A DNA stretch of 64,000 nucleotides, taken from the NCBI GenBank assembly GCA_947302275.1, contig CAMYUW010000011.1, forward strand, positions 1-64,000, given 5' to 3'. Position 1 is the first letter of the stretch; each line of letters begins with the position of its first letter. Below, piece by piece: positions 27,608 through 38,856 of the stretch. The notes under the pieces were generated by a model, which had not been told where the DNA came from, did not search any database, and saw only the letters and a list, made by a program, of their open reading frames with translations. A program made the translations under genes and the position numbers. Source of the stretch: an uncultured Prevotellaceae bacterium (lineage in GTDB: Bacteria; Bacteroidota; Bacteroidia; Bacteroidales; Muribaculaceae).

Positions 27608-30600
27608 CTAATTCTGGGGTACATACACGGCACGGACTGGGAGGCCCTCATACCGTAAATCATACCAGACCTCATGCCTTCCCGAACTGAAGAACTGGAT
27701 GTAGGCTTCTGCCGAGTCGGCAGATTCCAGTACAAGCTTTTTGCGGGTATAAAGAGAACGTGACCAGTAGTAGGCAAAACCGTCTGAATTGAAGACAATA
27801 TCCCTCGTGCGGCCTCCAGCTGCTGGCAAGAAAATGCTATTCCCGTTCGGACCGGTTACCAAGCGACCATTCACTCCATTCCTCTGAGTCCACTGCCAGG
27901 TGCAATTCTCATCAAGCTCTTGAATCTCTTCCAATGTCGGCATGCGCCACTCCGGACCCCAATTGACGTAAGCAGCATCGTCCTCAGGATCCAGCTCCAG
28001 TTTGTTGTCATTAGGACCGTAATATATGTTGGTGTTGTACTTCGTGAGACGTAAATATGAATCTTCGTCATAGTACCCCCACTTATAGGTATTCCAATCA
28101 TAATACTCCTTGGGCTCGGTCTCACCCCAGGCGAAGTAGTCGCCGTACTGCTCGGGGCGAGAGGCTCCCACGTTGCACGTCGCCCACAGCGTGCCGCTGG
28201 GAAGCCCCAGGTCAACATATTCCTGCTGAGGGATGCTGTCGGTGAAAGCATGAGCATGGACGGGGACTGCGCACAGACCACCATCGAGCGCTCCGCTCCG
28301 GAAGACCACGTTGCCATCAAATTGACCTGGAGTGGTCGCCGTGAACATCACCGTCACTGTGTTGCTGGAGTTGCCGCTTACCGTAATGATTTTTTGCGAT
28401 GTAGTACCCTCTCCCTGTATGAACAAGAAAGGCTCATCGACAGTGGCCGTCAACCTTACGGACCCACTGGTATTATTTACAATAGTCAGTTTGCCCGAGC
28501 GAGTCTCTCCGATGGGCACATCACCCAAGTCAAGGCTCTCCTGCTCGATGTAGACGTTCAGGTTGTCTAACGACTTGCGCACGGCACGAACCCTGTTGCC
28601 TTCGGCGCGGGGTCCCCAGAAGTAGTTCCAGCTCCAGTCGTTTGAGTTAATGACCAAACCGTAGGCATAATCTGGTGAACTGGAGAGTGTGCGCGACCAA
28701 TAATGGTTGTTGGCAGGCATAAACATGGTGGTTCCGTTAGGACCTATAACCAGATGACCAAGTACACCGTTCAATTGAGCCTTAGTAACAGTACAGGAGT
28801 TGATGAGTTCTTGAATTTGCTGCAATGAAGGCATGCACCACTCAGGGCCCCAGTTCACAGTGGCTGCGTCATCTTCAGGCTCCAGTACCGCCAAGTTGTC
28901 CACCGTGCCATAATCGCTATCGGTACAATACTTCGTCAACGAGTTGTAACTGCCGTGACACCACTTGTAGTTATACAAAGTATACGTATTCTTGGGCGCC
29001 GTCTCGCCCCATGCAAATCGGTCACCATATTCCACCGGGCTGTTGGCACCGATATCCCTCGTTGCCCACAACGTGCCGCTGGGAAGACCCAGGTCCACGT
29101 AATCCTGCTGCAAGAAATCGTCGGTAAAGGCAAGCGCATGGACTGGGATGACCTTCTGATCCTCATCGAATCCTGAGCACTGGACTGTCACATTGCCGTC
29201 GTAGGTACCTGGTGTGGATGACGTGAATAATACCGTCACCTGGACGCTGGACATAGCTGGAGCCACGACGGTCATGCTCGAAGTACTACCGTCTTCCTGT
29301 TGGAACGAGAAAGGCGCATCGGTGCTAGCCTTTATCGTCTTGTCCTCATAGGTGCAATTGACGATAGTCAGTTCACCGGAGCACGTTTCTCCGATGAGAA
29401 CTCCTCCCAAATCAAGACTCTTCTGCTCGATATATACATCGTCTTGCGACATACGCACAGGACGCACGACACACCCGTTGCTGCGTTGGGCGCCGAAAGC
29501 CCCCCTGTGCCCGGATTGAGTGAAACTCATTCCACGGGCGAAGGATGGATCATCGGCGGAATAGAGAGCAAGTGACCAATAGTAGCCGTTTGAACCTGTG
29601 GCATATTGAGAATTAGCCTTGCGATAGCCTGCGCCAGGCAAGAATATTGAGTTTCCGTTGCGTCCTTTTACCAGATAACCGCTCACACCATTCATTGTTG
29701 TCCAAGTCCACGAGCATTTATCCTCCAACTCAAGGTATTGCTCCTCAGTCGGCATGCGCCATGATGGTCCCCAGTTCATGAATGCAGCATCGTCGTCAGG
29801 ATCCAGTTCAGACTTGTTGTCAATGGTGCCATATCTGTTATCAGTGCAGTACTTGGTCAACGTGTCGTCACTACCGTCGCACCACTTGTAAGTGCTCCAG
29901 TCATAAAGATTCTTAGAAGCCGTCTCGCCCCAGGAGAAGTAGTCGCCGTATTCCTCGGGTGCATTAGCACCCACGTTACACGTTGCCCACAGGGTACCGC
30001 TGGGCAAGCCCAGATCAACCCATTCGTGAACCGGTTCCTGATCACCTCCGGTGATGATGTCAATAATGGCATTCAAATCGGCGATAGTAATTTCGCCGTC
30101 GCCGTTCACATCTGCAGCAGTGGTATAACCATCAATTCCCAGGATGATGTCGTTGACCGCGTTGATGTCGGCAATGTCCACCTGGCCGTCACCATTCACG
30201 TCACCTACCAATCCGAATTCAGAGTCCATCTCTACGATTTGCCCGAAATAGGGATACCAGTGCTCGTCGGCTTGATAGGCGGCAGCTGTTCTATAGGGCA
30301 CATGAAGCGTGCGATTTGAATCGAACCCAGGCCAAACGGATGCGCCAACTGACACCTTGCTCAAGTCTGTAATGTAAGAATAAACATCTTTGAGATTCGT
30401 ACAGCCGCCAAACGCGTGGTCATTGATTTTAGTGACTGTTTGGGGGATGTCCACACTCAACAGATTACAATACCTGAATGCAGATTCGCCTATGGTTCTG
30501 ACTGAGTTGGACATTTCCACGCTCGACAGAGCCCTACAGTGCATAAAGGCGCAATCCTCGATAAAGGTGACTGAGTTGGGGATGGTCACGCTCTTCAGAG

Positions 30601-31540
30601 AACTGCAGCCGTAAAAGGCTCCCCATTGAATGCGGGTGAGGGAGTTGGAGATGGTCAAATCCGCAAGTCCACTACAACCATAAAACGCGGAGTGGCCGAT
30701 GGAGGTGACCGAGTTGGGGATGGTCATGCTCGTCAGTGAGGTACAGCCTTCAAACGCATAGTCCCTGATTTTAGTGACTGTGTTGGGAATAATTGTATTC
30801 TGGCAGCCAGCAACCAAGGTATTGGTTGATGTCTGAATAATCGCATTACAATTGTCTCGAGAATCATACTTTGAATTATCACTATCTACAGTCATGCTCG
30901 TAACACCGCTACACCCGTCAAACGCACCGTAGCCGATGGAGGTGACTGAACTGGGTATGATCACGCTCTTCAGAGTGCTACAGCCGTTGAACGCGTAGTT
31001 TTCGATTTTGGTGACCGTGTTGGGGATAATTGTATTCTGGCAACCATATAGCAGAGTATTGCGTGCAGTCATGATGATAGCATTACAACCGTCTCGAGAA
31101 TCATACTTTGGATTTTCGGGATCAACAATCATGTCCATGAGACCGCTACAATAAGCGAACGCGTCATTGCCGATGGATGATACTCCTTTACCGATGGTCA
31201 CAGTCTTCAGACCAGAGCAACTGTTAAACGCATTGGAACCGATTTTGGTGACGGAGTTGGGGACGGTCACACTTATCAGTCCGCTACACCATGAGAACGC
31301 TGAGGCGTCAATAGCAGTGACTGCATAGGTCACATCATTATAAGTAACTGTCTCGGGAATTTCGATAACACCCGTGTATGCGCTGGTGTCATACCAGCTG
31401 CCGTTTCCTTTTTGGGTCACAGTAACTTCGTTGCCGTTGATGTTGTAATAAATGCCACCCACCTCAAAGTCGTAGGCAACAGCAGTGGCGGGCAACAACA
31501 ACGCCAGCAGCAAGAGTGATGTTTTAATTAAGTTTTTCAT
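27608..31540 (-). CDS. Large secreted LRR/dockerin protein with three FISUMP domains separated by Ig-like modules
   Basis: 1310 aa. After the signal peptide (about 1-22) come roughly 13 BspA-type LRRs (about 65-430), interrupted by modules with (Y)DSRDNCNAII. A dockerin-like pair follows (GDVNGDGQVDIADINAVNDI and DVNGDGEITIADLNAIIDII). Then three FISUMP/DUF1566-like domains, each starting (E/D)(W/Y)VDLGLPSGTLWAT and carrying NWGPxWxMP and NGxxxFxP. Two Ig-like beta modules of about 100 aa separate them (YIEQ(K/E)SLDLG(G/D)V, then IGET). This alternating layout suggests internal duplication. No enzyme motif is seen. Own promoter at 31578-31608. Confidence 0.85.
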   Translation of the reverse strand: MKNLIKTSLLLLALLLPATAVAYDFEVGGIYYNINGNEVTVTQKGNGSWYDTSAYTGVIEIPETVTYNDVTYAVTAIDASAFSWCSGLISVTVPNSVTKIGSNAFNSCSGLKTVTIGKGVSSIGNDAFAYCSGLMDMIVDPENPKYDSRDGCNAIIMTARNTLLYGCQNTIIPNTVTKIENYAFNGCSTLKSVIIPSSVTSIGYGAFDGCSGVTSMTVDSDNSKYDSRDNCNAIIQTSTNTLVAGCQNTIIPNTVTKIRDYAFEGCTSLTSMTIPNSVTSIGHSAFYGCSGLADLTISNSLTRIQWGAFYGCSSLKSVTIPNSVTFIEDCAFMHCRALSSVEMSNSVRTIGESAFRYCNLLSVDIPQTVTKINDHAFGGCTNLKDVYSYITDLSKVSVGASVWPGFDSNRTLHVPYRTAAAYQADEHWYPYFGQIVEMDSEFGLVGDVNGDGQVDIADINAVNDIILGIDGYTTAADVNGDGEITIADLNAIIDIITGGDQEPVHEWVDLGLPSGTLWATCNVGANAPEEYGDYFSWGETASKNLYDWSTYKWCDGSDDTLTKYCTDNRYGTIDNKSELDPDDDAAFMNWGPSWRMPTEEQYLELEDKCSWTWTTMNGVSGYLVKGRNGNSIFLPGAGYRKANSQYATGSNGYYWSLALYSADDPSFARGMSFTQSGHRGAFGAQRSNGCVVRPVRMSQDDVYIEQKSLDLGGVLIGETCSGELTIVNCTYEDKTIKASTDAPFSFQQEDGSTSSMTVVAPAMSSVQVTVLFTSSTPGTYDGNVTVQCSGFDEDQKVIPVHALAFTDDFLQQDYVDLGLPSGTLWATRDIGANSPVEYGDRFAWGETAPKNTYTLYNYKWCHGSYNSLTKYCTDSDYGTVDNLAVLEPEDDAATVNWGPEWCMPSLQQIQELINSCTVTKAQLNGVLGHLVIGPNGTTMFMPANNHYWSRTLSSSPDYAYGLVINSNDWSWNYFWGPRAEGNRVRAVRKSLDNLNVYIEQESLDLGDVPIGETRSGKLTIVNNTSGSVRLTATVDEPFLFIQGEGTTSQKIITVSGNSSNTVTVMFTATTPGQFDGNVVFRSGALDGGLCAVPVHAHAFTDSIPQQEYVDLGLPSGTLWATCNVGASRPEQYGDYFAWGETEPKEYYDWNTYKWGYYDEDSYLRLTKYNTNIYYGPNDNKLELDPEDDAAYVNWGPEWRMPTLEEIQELDENCTWQWTQRNGVNGRLVTGPNGNSIFLPAAGGRTRDIVFNSDGFAYYWSRSLYTRKKLVLESADSAEAYIQFFSSGRHEVWYDLRYEGLPVRAVYVPQN

Positions 31541-31898
31541 TTTTGCTTTCGGGTATAAGTGTTATTAGTTGATGTCGCAAAAGTATGTAAAATATTGAAA
31601 GAAAACAAGTCTTTCAGCCATTAGTTACTCATTAATTGTTAAAAAAATACTACACAAGAGCAGTTGTCCTGTGCCACAAATTTATGCCCGCAATAATTAC
31701 CAAAAAAGGTTTTTTGAGACAAAAAAGCCAATCGCCAGCAAAAAAACGAAAAAGTGTAAAAATATTTGACAATAAACGACTTCTATTTAGCCTTTAAGAG
31801 ACTTCGTTTTTGTCGTTTTTCATCATCATTTAGTCAGTTACAGGTATAATTGTGTGCCTCCTGTAACAATAAAAACTAATGTGGGCAATCAATGGCCT
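31541..31898. other. Intergenic region, AT-rich
   Basis: 358 bp holding the promoter at 31578-31608. An 8-bp inverted repeat GTTACAGG / CCTGTAAC (31837-31867) may end transcription of the gene stopping at 31899, although it has no T-run. The centre (31610-31800) is poly-A/T-rich and shows no coding signal. Confidence 0.4.
31578..31608 (-). promoter_or_regulatory. Promoter of the 1310-aa LRR protein gene
   Basis: Minus-strand TTG (31608-31606), 20-nt spacer, TACTTTTG (31585-31578), 37 bp before the ATG. Confidence 0.65.
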
Positions 31899-33128
31899 TC
31901 ATGACACCAGCGTGTCGCTCTGAATGATGTCGATGACAGCGTTGATGTCAGCGATGTTCACCTCGCCATCGGCATTTACGTCAGCTCGGCCTCCGTAGGT
32001 ATCGGGATCCCCCAGGATAACAGCGATAATACAATTCACATCGGCGATGTTGACCTCGCCATCAGCGTTCACGTCACCAGACTGTATATCATCCTTCTCA
32101 GTGAAATATCCAGGATTGCTTGGACCACCATCGATGTGGGCATAGGCAGCATCCACATGGTTCTCATCATAAGCCGTCCCTTGCCCACCGACGAGTCTGG
32201 TGCAGCCAATAAACATGTCGCTGGATACAGTCACCGACTCCATGGACCAGCCCTCACCAGCATATATGGTTTCCAGATTATTGCAGCCCGAGAACATGCT
32301 TCTCGTTCTCCATATTTTCGAGGTGTTGAAACTGCTCAGGTCTAGGCTCTTCAACGATTCGCAGCCCGAGAACATGCTTGTCGTTTGTTCTACATTTGAT
32401 GTGTTGAAACTAGTCAGATCAACTGATGCCAATGACTTGCAGCCACTGAACATCGCGTTAGTGTATAACAATTTCTCGGTATTGAAACCACTCAGGTCAA
32501 TAGACGTCAAAGATTCGCAGTCGTCGAACATGCCTTCCATGTTCTTTACATTCGAAGTGTTGAAACTACTTAGGTCTAGGGATGCCAATGATTTGCAACT
32601 CCAAAACACATGGCTCATGTTCGTCACATTCGATGTATTGAAACTACTCAAGTCAATGGTTTTCAATGATTCGCAGAAGGAGAACATCAGGAACATTGTT
32701 GTTACATTTGTGGTATTGAAACTACTCAAATCCAAGTCGGTCAATGACTTGCAGATTGAGAACATGTTGACCATGGTTGTTACTTCCTCGGTATTAAGAT
32801 AATCCAAGCCCGTAAAAGACCGCAGGTTTGCCATACAGTAGAACCATTTATAAGTGGATGTGGGACGGGCTGCGGCAAATGAGGGGTCAAATACCACTTG
32901 CGAAATACCGAATCCCTTATATCCTTCGGACCACCCGGGAGTATTGTCTCCCGTGTTCAAGTTATAGGTTATACCCGTGCGGGTGCTGCGTTGGCTATCG
33001 TAGTAGAACGTCAACGTCGAATCCTCAGGAGTGTGGCAGGCATAGGCCTCCTGAGCACTGGCAATACCTCGGCCACACATCACTGCTACCATCAGAACGG
33101 CTATCTTCAAAAGTAACGGATTTTTCAT
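31899..33128 (-). CDS. Secreted DUF285 (BspA-like surface repeat) protein with dockerin-like C-terminus
   Basis: Signal peptide (MKNPLLLKIAVLMVAVMCGR onward), then about nine 24-residue repeats of the DUF285 type, consensus SLxxLDLSSFNTSNVTNMxxMF(S/D)xCE. These are short LRR-like units known from Bacteroidetes, Mycoplasma and lactobacilli. Two dockerin-like loops end the protein (GDVNADGEVNIADVNCIIAV and DVNADGEVNIADINAVIDII). I chose the ATG at 33128, which gives a normal signal peptide; an in-frame ATG at 33140 would add four residues. Probably cell-surface, of unknown ligand. It differs in repeat type from its LRR_5 neighbours but shares the dockerin tail. Confidence 0.85.
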   Translation of the reverse strand: MKNPLLLKIAVLMVAVMCGRGIASAQEAYACHTPEDSTLTFYYDSQRSTRTGITYNLNTGDNTPGWSEGYKGFGISQVVFDPSFAAARPTSTYKWFYCMANLRSFTGLDYLNTEEVTTMVNMFSICKSLTDLDLSSFNTTNVTTMFLMFSFCESLKTIDLSSFNTSNVTNMSHVFWSCKSLASLDLSSFNTSNVKNMEGMFDDCESLTSIDLSGFNTEKLLYTNAMFSGCKSLASVDLTSFNTSNVEQTTSMFSGCESLKSLDLSSFNTSKIWRTRSMFSGCNNLETIYAGEGWSMESVTVSSDMFIGCTRLVGGQGTAYDENHVDAAYAHIDGGPSNPGYFTEKDDIQSGDVNADGEVNIADVNCIIAVILGDPDTYGGRADVNADGEVNIADINAVIDIIQSDTLVS

Positions 33129-33167
33129 GTTATAACCCATTTAAAGTGTGAATAGTGTAATTCGTCG

Positions 33168-33175
33168 CAAATTTA
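33168..33175 (-). promoter_or_regulatory. Promoter box TAAATTTG of the DUF285 gene
   Basis: TAAATTTG on the minus strand, 39 bp upstream of the ATG at 33128; no clear -33 partner. Confidence 0.45.
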
Positions 33176-33276
33176 GTAAAAAAATTTGTTTTACCCTCAC
33201 GAAACACGTATTGGGTGCACCACCTTATTGTGACGCACCCAATTGTTGAAAATAAATATGAGAATTCTTATACGGA

Positions 33277-35131
<1,855 letters not shown>

Positions 35132-36478
35132 ATGATTAAATTTTGCGTGCGATTAGTGCAACGTTGGTTGCCGGAACCGTTTATCTTCGCTATATTGCTC
35201 ACCTTCGTGGCAGCGCTGGTGGCAATGCCATTGTGTTACCAGACCCCCCTCGAGGTGGTTGAGCACTGGGGTGGCGGCGTATGGAATTTGTTGGCGTTTG
35301 CCATGCAGATGTCTCTGGTCCTTGTATGCGGGTCAACCTTGGCTGCGGCACCGGTTGTCAAACGAGCCATCGCTGCAATGGCCCGTTTGCCCCAGAGTGC
35401 CCCCGCTGCAATAGCTCTTGTGACTGTCGTGTCGGCATTATGCTGCTGCCTTAACTGGGGCTTTGGCCTTATCGTGGGGGTCGTGTTCGCTAAGGCAATA
35501 GCACGTCAGCGTTCCGATGTCGATTATCGGCTTCTTATCGCATCGGCTTACAGTGGATTCGTCGTGTGGCATGCAGGCATCTCTGGCTCCATCCCCCTCA
35601 CAATGGCCACACCTGGTGAGGCTCTTTCAATGGCTACCAATGGTGCACTGACCGACCCTGTGTCATTGGCACAAACCATCTTCGACTGGCATAATCTGAT
35701 GACTGTGCTCTTTGTGATCATCGGCATCACTGTCGCTAACACCTTGATGCACCCCAAACAAGGCATCCTCACCATCGACCCCATGCTCCTGAAGGACGAT
35801 GATCATGTTGCGACCGAAATTACTACCTCGGCCAAGACCCCTGCACAGCGGCTCGAGCAAAGCAAATTACTCTCGTGGCTCGTAGCGTTGATGCTCGTGG
35901 CTTATCTCGTGATTCATCTCGGCGTGCGCGGTGCCGGTTTAGACCTTGGCGGGGTAATCATGATATTCCTCGCGCTGGGACTCTTGCTGCATTCCACACC
36001 GGTTGACTACGTGCGTGCCTTCGGAAAAGCGACCGCCGGTGCTGCCGGCATCATATTGCAGTTCCCCTTCTATGCCGGCATCATGGGCATCATTACAGGC
36101 ATCGGCGTCAGTGGCATCAGCCTTGGGGGCGTCATGGCCGAAGCTTGCATCCGAATCAGCAATCCTGTCACTTATCCGTTGCTCACCTTCCTTTGTGCCG
36201 CAGTGCTCAACATGTTTGTGCCAAGTGGCGGCGGGCATTGGGCTGTTCAAGCACCTGTGATGTTCACCGCCGGTGCCAACCTCGGTGTGGATCCCGGTTT
36301 GACGGGCATGGCCATTGCATGGGGCGACGCATGGACCAATCTCATACAACCATTCTGGGCGCTACCCGCCTTGGCTATAGCTCGCCTTGACGCGAAGGAT
36401 ATCATGGGCTACTGCCTCATCGATCTTCTCGTCACCGGTGTCATCATCTGTGCCGGCCTATTGGTTTGGGCAATATAG
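35132..36478 (+). CDS. atoE: Short-chain fatty acid transporter, AtoE family
   Basis: Polytopic inner-membrane protein (448 aa, about 11-12 helices). The start RLVQRWLPEPFIFAILLTF, the segment VVSALCCCLNWGFGLIVGVV, VWHAGISGSIPLTMATPG and the late VPSGGGHWAVQAPVM motif are characteristic of the AtoE/TIGR00366 family. AtoE is linked to uptake of short-chain fatty acids such as butyrate and acetoacetate in E. coli. In a gut bacterium the direction and substrate remain open. No AtoDAB partners are nearby. Followed by a separate promoter for the next gene. Confidence 0.88.
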   Translation: MIKFCVRLVQRWLPEPFIFAILLTFVAALVAMPLCYQTPLEVVEHWGGGVWNLLAFAMQMSLVLVCGSTLAAAPVVKRAIAAMARLPQSAPAAIALVTVVSALCCCLNWGFGLIVGVVFAKAIARQRSDVDYRLLIASAYSGFVVWHAGISGSIPLTMATPGEALSMATNGALTDPVSLAQTIFDWHNLMTVLFVIIGITVANTLMHPKQGILTIDPMLLKDDDHVATEITTSAKTPAQRLEQSKLLSWLVALMLVAYLVIHLGVRGAGLDLGGVIMIFLALGLLLHSTPVDYVRAFGKATAGAAGIILQFPFYAGIMGIITGIGVSGISLGGVMAEACIRISNPVTYPLLTFLCAAVLNMFVPSGGGHWAVQAPVMFTAGANLGVDPGLTGMAIAWGDAWTNLIQPFWALPALAIARLDAKDIMGYCLIDLLVTGVIICAGLLVWAI

Positions 36479-36550
36479 AGTAATCGGTATTGCCTTGCGT
36501 TTCCTTGCCGAAAACTGATGAAGGGTTAAGGCGAATATGGAAAAAAAATG

Positions 36551-36558
36551 TAACTTTG
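36551..36558 (+). promoter_or_regulatory. Promoter box TAACTTTG of the PI-PLC lipoprotein gene
   Basis: TAACTTTG fits TAnnTTTG. It lies inside the 5' extension of the open frame, arguing that translation starts downstream at 36663 after a leader of about 100 nt. Confidence 0.5.
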
Positions 36559-36662
36559 CAACGATAAAGAAGGCCGCGTTGGGTGGTCATAATGGGTTCT
36601 GCCCCTTATGCGGCTCTGAAGGAAAATTTATAGAACTCACTAACAAATTGGCAGACAAGCAA

Positions 36663-37883
36663 ATGAAACGAGACCTTACCATTATCATTTGGACCTTACT
36701 GGCTGCGGCATTGATAAGCAGTTGCGACGACCCGGAAATCGCCTACAACGAGGACTCGCTCGACGTTCCCTTCCTCTTCTCTGAAGGATATCAGGACACC
36801 ATCAAGTACCCCTATGAATTTGCCACACCGCCATCCGACTGGCTCTCCATGGTTAAGGATGACACTAAGGTGTGCAAGTTGAGCATTCCTGGCACGCACG
36901 ACTCGATGACCGGAATGGGATTCTACCAGCCCCTGCTAATGAGCGTCTCAAACATCACCGCAATCAGCCAGCTCTGTACCTTCGACGAGCAGATGAACAG
37001 CGGTATCCGATTCTTCGACCTACGCCCAGTGGTGTCAATCGACACTCTCGCTACCATCCCTGCCGAACGGCAAATCCTCAGGCTCGCACATGGATTTACC
37101 GAAATCAATGTGACGTTTGAACAGTCGCTCGACTGGATGAAGGAATTCCTCGCCAAACATCCCTCAGAGTTCTTCATCATCAAAATCCAGGCCGACAACG
37201 GTATGGAAAGCCAGCAAAATTGGACACTGCTCCTCCACGAGCTTCTCGACAAACCCAAGTACGACGGCTTATTTGTAAAAAATTGGCGGCCCGACATCAC
37301 CGTGGGCGAGATGCGCGGAAAAGTTTTGGTTTTCAGCCGATACAATCTCGTTCCGCTGAACGAAGCATTCCACTACCCCATCGCCTACTGCGACTGGCCT
37401 GATGAGGACCCTGATGTCAACGAAGAAATCGATCCCGTGGCTCAACGCTCATGCGCCATCTACAATATGGAAGACCTTTCCATCAAGGCTACGCTCTACA
37501 AGCAAGACTATTACAAGACGACCACCGAGAGACGCATGGAGACGAAGAAGAAAACGGTCATCGACATGATGCACAGTGCGCGCCAAGCAACAGCCAGCGA
37601 CCAGGACATCTGGATTGTGAACCACTGCTCAGCCTACACCGAGGTGTCGCCCAGGGGCTACATCACCAACGCCACCAATCTGCACCCGCTCGTGATTGAC
37701 GACCTGCTCAACAACGAGGGCACCGTCGGCATCATGCCCATGGATATGGCTTGCCACGACTATGTGCACGCCATCGTCAACGGCGGTACACCTTACACCA
37801 GCGACTACCTCTACGGATTCCGCCCCCTCACGCAGTCACTCACCAACCTCCTCATCAAATCGAATAAAAAACACTTCAAATAG
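36663..37883 (+). CDS. PI-PLC X-domain lipoprotein (phosphatidylinositol-specific phospholipase C-like)
   Basis: 406 aa from the ATG at 36663, chosen because it gives a clean lipoprotein signal (MKRDLTIIIWTLLAAALISS then Cys18) and lies after the promoter box. The acceptor Cys is followed by DDPE; acidic residues there resemble the Bacteroidetes surface-export signal. The X domain has the catalytic-His motif SIPGTHDSMTG, FFDLRP, LAHGF and FFIIKIQ. Bacterial PI-PLCs cleave phosphatidylinositol or GPI anchors without calcium. Host lipids or Bacteroidetes inositol lipids are possible substrates. A beta-barrel gene follows after 8 bp, so they form an operon. Confidence 0.87.
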   Translation: MKRDLTIIIWTLLAAALISSCDDPEIAYNEDSLDVPFLFSEGYQDTIKYPYEFATPPSDWLSMVKDDTKVCKLSIPGTHDSMTGMGFYQPLLMSVSNITAISQLCTFDEQMNSGIRFFDLRPVVSIDTLATIPAERQILRLAHGFTEINVTFEQSLDWMKEFLAKHPSEFFIIKIQADNGMESQQNWTLLLHELLDKPKYDGLFVKNWRPDITVGEMRGKVLVFSRYNLVPLNEAFHYPIAYCDWPDEDPDVNEEIDPVAQRSCAIYNMEDLSIKATLYKQDYYKTTTERRMETKKKTVIDMMHSARQATASDQDIWIVNHCSAYTEVSPRGYITNATNLHPLVIDDLLNNEGTVGIMPMDMACHDYVHAIVNGGTPYTSDYLYGFRPLTQSLTNLLIKSNKKHFK

Positions 37884-37891
37884 GGCTCTCT

Positions 37892-38740
37892 ATGAAAATC
37901 AAGATATTCACCCTCGCATTTCTCACCGTTGCCCTTGGCGCAATGAACGTCTTCGCTCAAAGCGAAACGGATAAAAACGACAAACTGTACACCCCCGACG
38001 GATTGTTCAACCATCTGTCAATCGGCATCAACACTGGACTCTCCGGCTCCGGCATCGATGTCACCATGCCCGTGCATCGGCTCATCACGGTGCGCACCGG
38101 TTACTCCGGACTCCACTTTGGCGAAATCAAGTTCAAATCCATCAACACCGCCGAGGAACTCGCTGGCTACGCTCTCGTTGAGGACGACGCCGTGCGCAGG
38201 GCCCAGATGTCTGACAAGATAGAACTCGCTGCCAAACCTAACTTCTGGAACGTATTCCTGCTCGCCGAGATTCACCCCTTCACCAACGATAGTTTCCACT
38301 TCACCGCTGGTTTCTACTTCGGCAGCAAGAACTTCATCCACTTCCGCAACACCAACGACGGTGCCCTCGATTTCCTCTATGACGCCAACAACAAAGTTTC
38401 TGACTACAACCGTGCCTTCAACACCAACTTCAGCCCCATTGGACTCAAGTTCGGTGACTACATCTTCACAGCCGACGAGAATGGCAACATCGATGTGATG
38501 ATGAAGACCAACGTTGTTAAGCCCTATCTTGGAGTCGGTGTCGGCAAGCACATCGCCCAAAAGCACCGCCTCAGCTTCGCCCTCGACCTCGGCCTCATCT
38601 TCTGGGGCTCTCCAAAATTCGTACTCAACAACGGTAAGGAAATCAAGTCATCCGGTCGAGAGGCAGGTATAACCCAAGTTCTCTCGTGGCTCAAGGCCTG
38701 GCCCAGCCTACAGGTGAAAGTCGCCTACAAGATTTTCTAA
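37892..38740 (+). CDS. Predicted outer-membrane beta-barrel protein, unknown function
   Basis: 282 aa with signal peptide (about 1-22, ending VFAQ). The rest is rich in alternating amphipathic strands (ITVRTGYSGLHFGEI, FHFTAGFYFGSKNF, VVKPYLGVGVGKHI, LSFALDLGLIFWG) and ends VKVAYKIF with a terminal Phe, the usual outer-membrane barrel signature. About 10-12 strands fit the length. No specific family is recognised. The 8-bp gap to the PI-PLC gene indicates co-expression; it may assist a lipid-related task. Confidence 0.7.
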   Translation: MKIKIFTLAFLTVALGAMNVFAQSETDKNDKLYTPDGLFNHLSIGINTGLSGSGIDVTMPVHRLITVRTGYSGLHFGEIKFKSINTAEELAGYALVEDDAVRRAQMSDKIELAAKPNFWNVFLLAEIHPFTNDSFHFTAGFYFGSKNFIHFRNTNDGALDFLYDANNKVSDYNRAFNTNFSPIGLKFGDYIFTADENGNIDVMMKTNVVKPYLGVGVGKHIAQKHRLSFALDLGLIFWGSPKFVLNNGKEIKSSGREAGITQVLSWLKAWPSLQVKVAYKIF

Positions 38741-38856
38741 GCCCCCTGCCCCATCGGCACCACAGCAGAATAGAGGCTTTGCTATCATTTGTGCCAAGAC
38801 ATTCAATCAACCCATCGACCAAGAAATCGATAGTTTTTGATCGCGATTTCCTTCTA

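Noticed and set aside
36537..36662. N-terminal 42 residues of the PI-PLC frame
   Set aside because: They precede or overlap the promoter box and would bury the lipoprotein signal; the start at 36663 is preferred.
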